Shown here: positions 15,331 through 23,145 of the stretch, in pieces
How the letters are laid out: every line of letters begins with the position of its first letter
Numbering within the stretch: position 1 is the first letter of the stretch
Assembly: GCF_000813845.1 (NCBI RefSeq)
Contig: NZ_JWTB01000039.1
Span: forward strand, 1-64,000
Reading direction: 5' to 3'
From: Pseudarthrobacter phenanthrenivorans
GTDB taxonomy: Bacteria > Actinomycetota > Actinomycetes > Actinomycetales > Micrococcaceae
DNA length: 64,000 nucleotides
Notes under the pieces: generated by a model
Told to the model about the DNA's origin: nothing
Databases searched by the model: none
What the model saw: the letters and a program-made list of their open reading frames with translations, nothing else
Program-made: the position numbers and the translations under genes

Positions 15331-16827
15331 ACCAAGAAGAAACTGGCCGCCGCGGCCGCCGGTAAAGGGGCCAAGGGCCGCCCGGAGGACCAACGGCTCC
15401 CGATCGGAAGCACCTTCGCCTACGGCTTCCAGCACGTCCTCACCATGTACGGCGGCATCATCGCCCCGCCCCTGATCATCGGCGCCGCCGCCGGGATGAA
15501 CTCCCAGGACATCGGCCTGCTCATCGCCGCCTGCCTTTTCGTCGGCGGCCTCGCCACGATCCTGCAGACCGTCGGCATTCCCTTCTTCGGCTCGCAGCTG
15601 CCGCTGGTCCAGGGCGTCTCGTTCGCCGGGGTTTCCACCATGGTGGCCATCGTGCACGGCGGCGGCGGAATCCAGGCGGTGTTCGGATCAGTCATTGCGG
15701 CCTCCCTGATCGGCCTGCTCATAACCCCGCTGTTCTCCAAGATCATCCGGTTCTTCCCGCCGGTAGTCACGGGAACGGTGATCACCACGATCGGCCTGAC
15801 CCTGATGCCGGTGGCGGCCAACTGGGCCATGGGCGGCAACAACAAGGCACCCAACTACGGGAGCGTGGCCAACATCGGGCTGGCCGCGGCCACCATGGGC
15901 ATCGTCCTGCTCCTGAGCAAGGTGGGCAGCGCAGCCATTTCGAGGCTTTCGATCCTCCTGGCGATGGTGCTGGGCACGCTGATTGCCGTGGCCTTCGGCA
16001 TGGCCGACTTCTCCAAGGTGGGCCAGGGCGAGATCGTCGCATTCCCCACCCCCTTCGCCTTTGGCCCGCCGACGTTCGAGGCCGCAGCCATCATCTCCAT
16101 GCTGATCGTCATCCTGGTCACCCTGACCGAGACGTCGGCGGACATCATCGCGGTGGGCGAGATCGTCGGCACCAAGGTGGACTCCAAGCGCATCGGCAAC
16201 GGCCTGCGGGCGGACATGCTCTCCAGCGCCATCTCGCCGCTGTTCAACTCGTTCACACAGAGCGCCTTCGCCCAGAACGTGGGCCTGGTGGCGATCACCG
16301 GAGTAAAGAGCCGGTTCGTGGTCAGCGCCGGCGGCGTGATCCTGGTGGTCCTCGGCCTGCTGCCCGTCCTGGGCCGCGTCGTCGCAGCGGTGCCCACGCC
16401 CGTCCTGGGCGGCGCCGGCGTGGTCCTCTTCGGCACGGTGGCAGCCAGCGGCATCCGCACCCTGTCAAAGGTGGACTACAAGAACAACATGAACCTGATC
16501 GTGGTTGCCGCCTCCATCGGCTTCGGGATGATCCCCATCGCCGCACCGGCCTTCTACGACCAGTTCCCGTCCTGGTTCGGCACCATCTTCCACTCGGGCA
16601 TCAGCTCCGCCGCGGTGATGGCCATCCTGCTGAACCTGCTGTTCAACCACCTGCGGGCGGGCAATTCGGACAACCAGTCAGTGTTCGTGGCCGGTACCGA
16701 GCGGCTGGTCCGCGCGGAGGACCTCCGCTGCCTGGCCGAAGGCGACCGCTTCGAAAACGGCAAGCTGATCGACTGCGACGGCAAGGAAGTGCCCATCCAG
16801 TCAGCCGAGAAGGCATCAGAACATTAG
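15325..16827 (+). CDS. NCS2-family nucleobase permease (xanthine/urate type)
   Basis: A 500-residue carrier of the nucleobase-ascorbate (UraA/PbuX/UapA) branch. Signs are FAYGFQHVLTMYGGIIAPPLI in helix 1, QLPLVQGVSFAGVS in the broken helix 3, and the signature ETSADIIAVGEIVG in helix 8, whose glutamate binds substrate. About 12-14 membrane segments are apparent, with a hydrophilic C-terminal tail from residue 445. Position 144 nt after urate oxidase favours urate or xanthine as substrate. It complements the AzgA-type carrier at 8645-10165, which belongs to a different branch of NCS2. Confidence 0.88.
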   Translation: MNTKKKLAAAAAGKGAKGRPEDQRLPIGSTFAYGFQHVLTMYGGIIAPPLIIGAAAGMNSQDIGLLIAACLFVGGLATILQTVGIPFFGSQLPLVQGVSFAGVSTMVAIVHGGGGIQAVFGSVIAASLIGLLITPLFSKIIRFFPPVVTGTVITTIGLTLMPVAANWAMGGNNKAPNYGSVANIGLAAATMGIVLLLSKVGSAAISRLSILLAMVLGTLIAVAFGMADFSKVGQGEIVAFPTPFAFGPPTFEAAAIISMLIVILVTLTETSADIIAVGEIVGTKVDSKRIGNGLRADMLSSAISPLFNSFTQSAFAQNVGLVAITGVKSRFVVSAGGVILVVLGLLPVLGRVVAAVPTPVLGGAGVVLFGTVAASGIRTLSKVDYKNNMNLIVVAASIGFGMIPIAAPAFYDQFPSWFGTIFHSGISSAAVMAILLNLLFNHLRAGNSDNQSVFVAGTERLVRAEDLRCLAEGDRFENGKLIDCDGKEVPIQSAEKASEH

Positions 16828-16845
16828 CAAGGACACCGCGAACGA

Positions 16846-16878
16846 CGGCGGCCCCTCCCGAAAGGGAAGGGGCCGCCG
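16846..16878. terminator. Bidirectional hairpin between permease and IclR gene
   Basis: CGGCGGCCCCTCCC and GGGAAGGGGCCGCCG pair around GAAA between two convergent genes. The outer stem GACGGCGG-like end recurs in other hairpins of the window. No strong T-tract. Confidence 0.65.
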
Positions 16879-16902
16879 AAGTGCGTGGTTTGAGTGTGTA
16901 GA

Positions 16903-17658
16903 TCAGGTGCGGTTCAGTTCTCGGGAGATGGCCTCGGCCGCTTCGCGCAGGACCGGGACGGCCTTGTCGGCGAAGTCTTCGTCCACCCGGGACACCGGGC
17001 CGGACACGGAGATGGCCGTGGGCGTGGGGGCGTTGGGCACCGCCATCGCAAAGCAGCGCACGCCCAGTTCCTGCTCCTCCTCGTCAATGGAGTAGCCCCG
17101 CTCGCGGATGAGCTTGAGGTCCGCCAGGAGCTCTTCGACGTCGCCGATGCTCTTGGGCGTCGGCGTGGGCATCCCGGCGCGCGCCACGATGCCGCGGACA
17201 GTGTCGTCATCAAGCTGGGCGAGGATTGCTTTTCCGACGCCGGTGGCATGGGTGTGGGCGCGCCGGCCCACCTCGGTGAACATGCGCATGGAGTGCAGCG
17301 AGGGCACCTGCGCCACGTAGATGACCATGTCCGAGTCCAGGACGGCCATGTTGGAAGTCTCCCCCAGCCGGTCCACGAGGGTCTTGAGCTGCGGCCGCGC
17401 CAGGGCGCCGAGCTGCTTGTTCGCCCCTTCCCCCAGGCGGATGAGCCGCGGACCCAGGGCATAGCGCCGGTTGGGCAGCTGCCGGATGTAGCCGAGCGAC
17501 ACCAGCGTGCGGAGCAGGCGGTGGATGGTGGGCAGCGGGAGGTCCGTGGACGAGGAGAGCTCGCTGAGCGTGACGTCGCCGCCGGCATCAGTAATGAGCT
17601 CCAGCAGTTCGAAGACGCGCTCCACCGACTGCACCCCGCCCGAGGCTTTTTCTGCCAT
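16903..17658 (-). CDS. IclR-family transcriptional regulator
   Basis: A 251-residue regulator: winged helix-turn-helix at about residues 8-70 (QSVERVFELLELI, LSELSSSTDLPLPTIHRLLRTL, GYIRQLPNRRYALG) and an IclR effector domain after it (HATGVGKAILAQL, RGYSIDEEEQELGVRCFA, APTPTAISVSGP). Start ATG 17658 has AGGAG 8 nt before it; the longer open frame to 18192 runs antisense through the malic enzyme gene and is not used. It is divergent from the malic enzyme/malate synthase/allE operon and convergent with the permease, so control by glyoxylate or a ureide is a reasonable guess, by analogy with AllR. Confidence 0.9.
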   Translation of the reverse strand: MAEKASGGVQSVERVFELLELITDAGGDVTLSELSSSTDLPLPTIHRLLRTLVSLGYIRQLPNRRYALGPRLIRLGEGANKQLGALARPQLKTLVDRLGETSNMAVLDSDMVIYVAQVPSLHSMRMFTEVGRRAHTHATGVGKAILAQLDDDTVRGIVARAGMPTPTPKSIGDVEELLADLKLIRERGYSIDEEEQELGVRCFAMAVPNAPTPTAISVSGPVSRVDEDFADKAVPVLREAAEAISRELNRT

Positions 17659-17786
17659 TCCGTTGTCTCCTATGGCTCGGAATCCGACAACTCTTATCCG
17701 CATCGTGAAAAGAGTGCTTAGAACACCCAACATACAGCACCGTGACCCCGGCGGCGATGGCAGCTGGCCGGTCACATTGCAAGGGC

Positions 17787-17815
17787 TTGTGTTTCCATAA
17801 AGTAGATAATAATAT
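17787..17815 (+). promoter_or_regulatory. Promoter of the malic enzyme operon
   Basis: TTGTGT (17787-17792), 17-nt spacer, TAATAT (17810-17815), in an AT-rich patch 64 nt before the malic enzyme start. It is one of the best sigma-A type matches in the window. Confidence 0.55.
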
Positions 17816-17821
17816 CCATAA
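17794..17821. promoter_or_regulatory. Paired TCCATAA repeats around the malic enzyme -10 box
   Basis: TCCATAA at 17794-17800 and again at 17815-17821, exactly 21 bp apart, so on the same face of the helix. They flank the -10 box, a place where a repressor such as the divergent IclR protein could act. The same word is part of the palindrome at 23091-23124. Confidence 0.4.
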
Positions 17822-17878
17822 TACGAAAACATTCGAATCAGAGCAGCAGCCGGACAAGGCCCAACAGGAGGACATTCA

Positions 17879-19330
17879 ATGGCGAACCCCAGCCCCGGAA
17901 ATTCGATCACCCTGCGCGTGGAAGCACCGTCGAGCTTCAGCGCCACCAGCGAACTTGCCGCAGCCGTCGGAGCAGCCGGCGCAGCGATCACCGCACTGGA
18001 CGTCACCGAGTCCCACCATGAGACCCTGGTTGTCGACGTCACCTGCAACACCACCGACGACGCCCACGCGGCCCGCGTCAAGGACGCCCTGAACGCCCTC
18101 GACGGCGTCACCGTCCAGCACGTCTCGGACCGCACCTTCCTGATGCACCTCGGCGGCAAGCTCGAAGTGGTCCCCAAGGTCCCGCTGCGCAACCGCGACG
18201 ACCTCTCGCGGGCCTACACCCCCGGCGTCGCCCGCGTCTGCCTGGCCATCGCCGAAGACCCCGCCGCCGCCCGCAACCTGACCGTCAAGCGCAATACCGT
18301 TGCCGTGGTCACCGATGGTTCCGCCGTCCTGGGCCTGGGCAACATCGGCCCCGCCGCCGCCCTGCCGGTCATGGAGGGCAAGGCCGCCCTCTTCAAGCAG
18401 TTCGCCAATGTGGACGCGTGGCCCGTTTGCCTGGATACCCAGGACACCGAGGAAATCATCCGCACCGTCAAGCTCCTGGCCCCCGTCTTCGGCGGCGTGA
18501 ACCTGGAGGACATCGCCGCTCCCCGCTGCTTCGAGATCGAGGCGCGCCTGCGTGAGGAACTCGACATCCCGGTCTTCCACGATGACCAGCACGGCACGGC
18601 CATCGTGACCCTCGCGGCCCTGGTCAACGCCCTGCGCGTGGTGGACAAGAAGATCGAGGACGTCAGGATCGTGGTCTCCGGTGTCGGCGCCGCCGGCTCC
18701 GCCATCATCCAGCTGCTCAAGGCCCAGGGTGCCCGGCACATCGTGGCCGCCGGCCGGTCCGGCGCCATCCACAAGGGCGAGACCTACAACGATCCACACC
18801 GCACCTGGATCGCGGAAAACACCAACCAGGAAGGCTTCTCCGGCGACCTGCACCAGGCCCTGGTGGGCGCCGATGTCTTCATCGGCGTCTCCGCCCCCAA
18901 CATCCTCGCCGAGGAGCACGTCGCCTCCATGGCAGCGGACGCCATCGTGTTCGCCATGGCCAACCCGACGCCCGAGGTGGACCCTGCCATTGCCTCCCGG
19001 CACGCCGCCGTCGTGGCCACGGGCCGCAGCGACTTCCCCAACCAGATCAACAACGTGCTGGCTTTCCCGGGCCTCTTCCGCGGGCTCCTGGACGCCGGCG
19101 CCAGCGACATCACGCCGGACATGCTGGTGGCCGCCGCAGAGGCAATCGCCAACCGGGTGAATGATAATGAGCTCAATGCGAGCTACATCATCCCCAGCAT
19201 CTTCGATCCGCACGTGACGGCCGACGTCGCTGCAGCCGTCGCTGCCGCAGCACACGCCGCAAACGTGGCAACAGCTGCCGAACCGGCCGACTCTGCCAAG
19301 GAACCAGCGCCGGCACTCGCCTCCGCCTGA
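17879..19330 (+). CDS. NAD(P)-dependent malic enzyme
   Basis: A 483-residue malic enzyme with an N-terminal ACT-like regulatory part (residues 1-90) before the catalytic domain. Visible motifs: the Tyr-containing SRAYTPGVARVC, TDGSAVLGLGNIGPAAALPVMEGK, the metal-binding FEIEARLREELDIPVFHDDQHGTA region, and the NAD fold GVGAAGSAI. It decarboxylates malate to pyruvate. AGGAGG lies 7 nt before ATG 17879. The operon also encodes malate synthase, so glyoxylate plus acetyl-CoA can be returned to pyruvate. Cofactor preference cannot be told by eye. Confidence 0.9.
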   Translation: MANPSPGNSITLRVEAPSSFSATSELAAAVGAAGAAITALDVTESHHETLVVDVTCNTTDDAHAARVKDALNALDGVTVQHVSDRTFLMHLGGKLEVVPKVPLRNRDDLSRAYTPGVARVCLAIAEDPAAARNLTVKRNTVAVVTDGSAVLGLGNIGPAAALPVMEGKAALFKQFANVDAWPVCLDTQDTEEIIRTVKLLAPVFGGVNLEDIAAPRCFEIEARLREELDIPVFHDDQHGTAIVTLAALVNALRVVDKKIEDVRIVVSGVGAAGSAIIQLLKAQGARHIVAAGRSGAIHKGETYNDPHRTWIAENTNQEGFSGDLHQALVGADVFIGVSAPNILAEEHVASMAADAIVFAMANPTPEVDPAIASRHAAVVATGRSDFPNQINNVLAFPGLFRGLLDAGASDITPDMLVAAAEAIANRVNDNELNASYIIPSIFDPHVTADVAAAVAAAAHAANVATAAEPADSAKEPAPALASA

Positions 19331-19364
19331 CCGCCAGACTTCCAGCCAAAGGAAAGGACCAGAA

Positions 19365-20963
19365 ATGGCCATCACCGTCACAGATCCCCGGCCGATCGCG
19401 CGTGCGGAGGAGATCCTCACGCCCAAGGCACTGGCCTTCGTGGAAGAGCTCCACAACCGGTTCGCCGGCACCCGCAACGAACTCCTGGCGGCCCGCGCCG
19501 TCAAGCGGCAGCGGGTTGCAGAAACCGGCAAGCTGGACTTCCTGCCGGAGACCAAGGACGTGCGCGACGGCGACTGGAAGGTTGCGCCCGCACCGGCAGC
19601 CCTGCAGGACCGCCGGGTGGAAATGACCGGGCCCGCTTCGCCGGCAAAGATGGCCATCAATGCCCTGAACTCCGGCGCCAAGGTGTGGCTGGCGGACCTT
19701 GAGGACGCCAGCACACCCACCTGGGCCAACGTCATCGACGCCATCCTGAACCTCCGTGACGCCGCCCAGGGAACCCTCAGCTACACCTCGGAGGAAGGCA
19801 AGGAGTACCGGCTCCGCACCGACGCCCCGCTCGCCGTCGTCGTGGCCCGCCCCCGCGGCTGGCACATGGAGGAGAAGCACCTGCTGCTCAACGGCGAACC
19901 CGCGGTGGGGGCACTGGTGGATTTCGGGCTCCACTTCTTCCACATCGCCAAGCAGCTGGTCCTGAACGGGCAGGGCCCTTACTATTACCTGCCCAAGATG
20001 GAAAGCCACCTTGAGGCACGGCTGTGGAACGACGTGTTCGTGTTCGCGCAGGACTTCCTGGGGCTGAACCAGGGCACCATCCGCGCGACCGTGCTGATCG
20101 AGACCATTCCGGCCGCGTTCGAGATGGATGAGATCCTGTACGAACTGCGGGACCACGCCTCCGGCTTGAACGCCGGCCGCTGGGACTACCTGTTCAGCAT
20201 CATCAAGTACTTCCGTGATGCCGGCGAGGAGTTCGTCCTCCCGGACCGCGCCTCCGTGGTGATGACCGCACCCTTCATGCGGGCCTACACCGAGCTCCTG
20301 GTCAAGACCTGCCACCGGCGCGGCGCCTTCGCCATGGGCGGCATGGCAGCCGTCATCCCGAACCGCCGCCACCCCGAAGTCACGGCAGCCGCCTTCGAGA
20401 AGGTGCGGGCCGACAAGACCCGTGAGGCAAACGACGGCTTCGACGGTTCCTGGGTGGCGCACCCGGACCTGGTGCCCACCTGCCGTGAAGTCTTCGACTC
20501 CGTACTCGGCGACAAGCCCAACCAGGTGGACAAGCAGCGTCCGGAGGTTTCGGTCACCGCTGAGCAGCTGCTGGACGTCCAGTCCGCCGGCGGCCAGGTC
20601 ACCGAGGCCGGCCTGCGGCTGAACCTCTACGTCGCCGTCGCCTACACCGCCGTGTGGCTGTCCGGGAACGGCGCGGTGGCCATCCACAACCTGATGGAGG
20701 ACGCCGCCACGGCCGAGATCTCCCGCTCCCAGGTGTGGCAGCAGATCCGCAACAAGTCCGTCCTGGCGGACACCGGCAACACCGTGACCCGGGAACTGGT
20801 GGAGCGGATCCTCGGCGAGGAAACCGAACGGCTGCGCACCGAATTCGGTGACGAGGCCTTCCGCCGCTACTACCAGCCGGCCAGCGAACTGATCGCGGAC
20901 ATCTGCCTCTCGGACGACTACACCGACTTCCTCACCACGCCCGCCTACGAGCTGGTGGGCTGA
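19365..20963 (+). CDS. aceB: Malate synthase A
   Basis: A 532-residue malate synthase of the short A form. Typical segments are KVWLADLEDASTPTW near residue 106, YYYLPKMESHLEARLWNDVF, IRATVLIETIPAAFEMDEILYELRDH, GLNAGRWDYLFSIIKYFR and MTAPFMRAYTELLVKTCHRRGAFAMGGMAA. It condenses glyoxylate with acetyl-CoA to malate. No isocitrate lyase is adjacent, so here it probably serves glyoxylate from ureides rather than the classical shunt. The next gene begins 1 nt after its stop (TGA-G-ATG), which indicates tight coupling with the DUF6986 gene. Confidence 0.95.
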   Translation: MAITVTDPRPIARAEEILTPKALAFVEELHNRFAGTRNELLAARAVKRQRVAETGKLDFLPETKDVRDGDWKVAPAPAALQDRRVEMTGPASPAKMAINALNSGAKVWLADLEDASTPTWANVIDAILNLRDAAQGTLSYTSEEGKEYRLRTDAPLAVVVARPRGWHMEEKHLLLNGEPAVGALVDFGLHFFHIAKQLVLNGQGPYYYLPKMESHLEARLWNDVFVFAQDFLGLNQGTIRATVLIETIPAAFEMDEILYELRDHASGLNAGRWDYLFSIIKYFRDAGEEFVLPDRASVVMTAPFMRAYTELLVKTCHRRGAFAMGGMAAVIPNRRHPEVTAAAFEKVRADKTREANDGFDGSWVAHPDLVPTCREVFDSVLGDKPNQVDKQRPEVSVTAEQLLDVQSAGGQVTEAGLRLNLYVAVAYTAVWLSGNGAVAIHNLMEDAATAEISRSQVWQQIRNKSVLADTGNTVTRELVERILGEETERLRTEFGDEAFRRYYQPASELIADICLSDDYTDFLTTPAYELVG

Positions 20964-20964
20964 G

Positions 20965-22239
20965 ATGGCGGCACCCAAGTCCTCGCTTTCCGCGGGGGAC
21001 CTTGCGCACATTGACGGGCAGCTTGCTGCCACGGACCGGCTGCTGGAGCAGAACTACCCCGGTGACGACGGCTCCCGCCAGCCCGTACACACGGTGTACG
21101 TTCCCGCGGACCGTTTCACGCCGTCGTTCGCTGCCGACTGGGGCGCCCAGGCAACCGCGACGGCGGAAGCCCACGGCGGCTTCGGGAAGCTGGGCCGGCT
21201 GCTGGGCCAGGACGCCGGGCTCGCCGAAGCCGTGGCGGGCCGCGTCCAGGCCAAGCTCCAGACCGAGCCCATCGAGGACCTCCGCCTGGACTTCGAGGAC
21301 GGCTTCGGGGACAGGGGCGACGACGCCGAGGACGCTGCCGCCGTCACGGCGGCTTCCGCGGTGGCCGCCGCAGTCGCGGCCGGGTCCGCTCCCCCGTTCA
21401 TCGGCATCCGGTTCAAGTGCTTCGAGGCGGCAACCCGTGCCCGCGGCCTGCGGACGCTCGACCTGTTCGTCTCTGGGCTGGCGGCCGCAGGCGAGCTGCC
21501 GGACGGGCTGGTCCTGACCCTGCCCAAGGTCACCGCTGTGGCCCAGGTCCAGGCCATGGACTACGCCGTGTCCCGGCTCGAGGACGTGCACGGCCTGCCC
21601 ACCGGCCGGCTGGGCTTTGAGGTGCAGGTGGAAACACCGCAGCTCATCCTCGGCCCGGAGGGCACCTCGTCGGTGGCACAGCTGCCGCACGCCGTCCCGG
21701 GCCGGATCAGCGGCCTGCACTACGGCACCTATGACTACTCCGCGTCGCTGCAGATCTCCGCCGAGTACCAGTCCATGGAGCACCCGGTAGCGGACTTCGC
21801 CAAGGAAGTCATGCAGCTGGCCGTGGCCGGCACGGGCATCCGGCTCTCCGACGGGTCCACCAACATCCTCCCGGTGGGCGACAACGTGGAAAACGCCTGG
21901 CAACTGCACGGACGCCTGGTCCGGCGGTCGCTGGAGCGCGGCTACTACCAGGGCTGGGACCTGCACCCGGCCCAGCTGCCCAGCCGGTTCGCCGCCACCT
22001 ACGCCTTTTACCGTGAGGGGCTCCCGGCCGCCGCGGCCCGGCTGCGCAACTACGTGGAGCGGACCGAAGGCGGCGTGATGGATGAGCCCGCCACCGCCCG
22101 CGCGCTGGCCGCGTTCGTCCTCCGGGGCGTCCAGTGCGGCGCCGTCGGTACCGGGGAAGTCCAGGCGCTTGCCGGCGTCGGACTTCCGCAGCTCACCGCA
22201 CTGGCGCACCCCCGGCTGGCCACCACTTCCAACTCCTAA
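20965..22239 (+). CDS. DUF6986/CitE-like aldolase-fold protein of unknown reaction
   Basis: A 424-residue protein whose strands resemble the HpcH/HpaI-CitE TIM barrel: LRLDFEDGFG (acidic metal-type motif near residue 108), IGIRFKCFE, LVLTLPKV, GFEVQVETPQLIL (the barrel glutamate) and ISGLHYGTYDYSA, followed by WDLHPAQLPSRFAA, which resembles the CitE HPxQ motif. I believe this is the family called DUF6986, which has no proven activity. It is wedged between malate synthase and ureidoglycine aminohydrolase with 1-nt and 15-nt gaps. A role in making, using or proofreading glyoxylate-derived C4 acids or thioesters is inference. Confidence 0.7.
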   Translation: MAAPKSSLSAGDLAHIDGQLAATDRLLEQNYPGDDGSRQPVHTVYVPADRFTPSFAADWGAQATATAEAHGGFGKLGRLLGQDAGLAEAVAGRVQAKLQTEPIEDLRLDFEDGFGDRGDDAEDAAAVTAASAVAAAVAAGSAPPFIGIRFKCFEAATRARGLRTLDLFVSGLAAAGELPDGLVLTLPKVTAVAQVQAMDYAVSRLEDVHGLPTGRLGFEVQVETPQLILGPEGTSSVAQLPHAVPGRISGLHYGTYDYSASLQISAEYQSMEHPVADFAKEVMQLAVAGTGIRLSDGSTNILPVGDNVENAWQLHGRLVRRSLERGYYQGWDLHPAQLPSRFAATYAFYREGLPAAAARLRNYVERTEGGVMDEPATARALAAFVLRGVQCGAVGTGEVQALAGVGLPQLTALAHPRLATTSNS

Positions 22240-22254
22240 GCAAAGGATCCCGCG

Positions 22255-23067
22255 ATGGGCAACTACTACTACCCGCAAGGCGGCCTGCCGCCGCAGACCC
22301 ACCTCACCACCGAGCGCGCCATCGTCACCGAGGCCTACACGGTGATCCCGAAGGGCGTGCTGACCGACATCGTCACGTCCAACCTGCCGGGGTTCAGCAA
22401 CACCCGCTCGTGGATCATCGCCCGGCCCATCTCCGGCTTCGCCACCACCTTCTCCCAGCTGATCGTGGAGATCGGTCCGGGCGGGGGCGCCCCGAAGGCC
22501 GAATTCGAGGCCGGCGTCGAAGGCGTCGTTTTTGTCACCAAGGGCAAGCTCAACCTGACCCTCGACGGCGAACTGCACCAGCTTGAGGAAGGCGGCTACG
22601 CCTACCTGGCGGCCGGTTCGGAGTGGGGCGTGGAGAACGTCTCCGACGACATCGTGTCCTACCACTGGATCCGCAAGGCCTACGAGCGGCTGGAAGGGTA
22701 CGAAGCCAAGTCCTTCGTCACCAACGAAAAGGACGTTCAGCCCACGTCCATGCCCGATACCAACGACGTCTGGAAGACCACCCGCTTCACGGACTCCAGC
22801 GACCTGGCGCATGACATGCAGGTCAACATCGTCACGTTCCAGCCCGGCGGAGTGATCCCGTTCCCCGAAACCCACGTCATGGAGCACGGCCTGTACGTCC
22901 TGGAGGGCAAGGCCATGTACCTGCTGAACAACGACTGGGTGGAGGTGGAGGCCGGCGACTTCATGTGGCTGCGCGCCTTCTGCCCCCAGGCCTGCTACGC
23001 CGGCGGACCCGGCGAGTTCCGCTACCTGCTCTACAAGGACATGAACCGCCAGGTGAAGCTCACCTAG
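22255..23067 (+). CDS. allE: (S)-Ureidoglycine aminohydrolase
   Basis: A 270-residue bicupin with the N-terminal signature YYYPQGGLPPQ and TERAIVTEAYTVIPKGV, the first cupin around residues 65-130 and the second at about 180-250 with the metal-binding FPETHVMEHGLYVLEG. The pattern matches AllE/YlbA, which releases ammonia from ureidoglycine to give (S)-ureidoglycolate, the direct precursor of glyoxylate. It is the last gene of the operon that starts with malic enzyme. Allantoate amidohydrolase and ureidoglycolate lyase, needed before and after it, are not in the window. Confidence 0.9.
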   Translation: MGNYYYPQGGLPPQTHLTTERAIVTEAYTVIPKGVLTDIVTSNLPGFSNTRSWIIARPISGFATTFSQLIVEIGPGGGAPKAEFEAGVEGVVFVTKGKLNLTLDGELHQLEEGGYAYLAAGSEWGVENVSDDIVSYHWIRKAYERLEGYEAKSFVTNEKDVQPTSMPDTNDVWKTTRFTDSSDLAHDMQVNIVTFQPGGVIPFPETHVMEHGLYVLEGKAMYLLNNDWVEVEAGDFMWLRAFCPQACYAGGPGEFRYLLYKDMNRQVKLT

Positions 23068-23090
23068 CCCGTTCCGCCGCGAGGCAGCGC

Positions 23091-23124
23091 CAGAGGCCGT
23101 TATGGAATTCCATAACGGCCTCTG
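23091..23124. terminator. Perfect 34-bp palindrome between convergent genes
   Basis: A 17-bp arm is followed directly by its exact complement, centred on GGAATTCC. It sits between convergent allE and alcohol dehydrogenase genes and can end both. There is no T-tract. The core TTATGGAATTCCATAA contains the TCCATAA word found at the malic enzyme promoter, so protein binding is an alternative. Confidence 0.65.
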
Positions 23125-23145
23125 TTCTGATGCGGCTGGGAAGGC

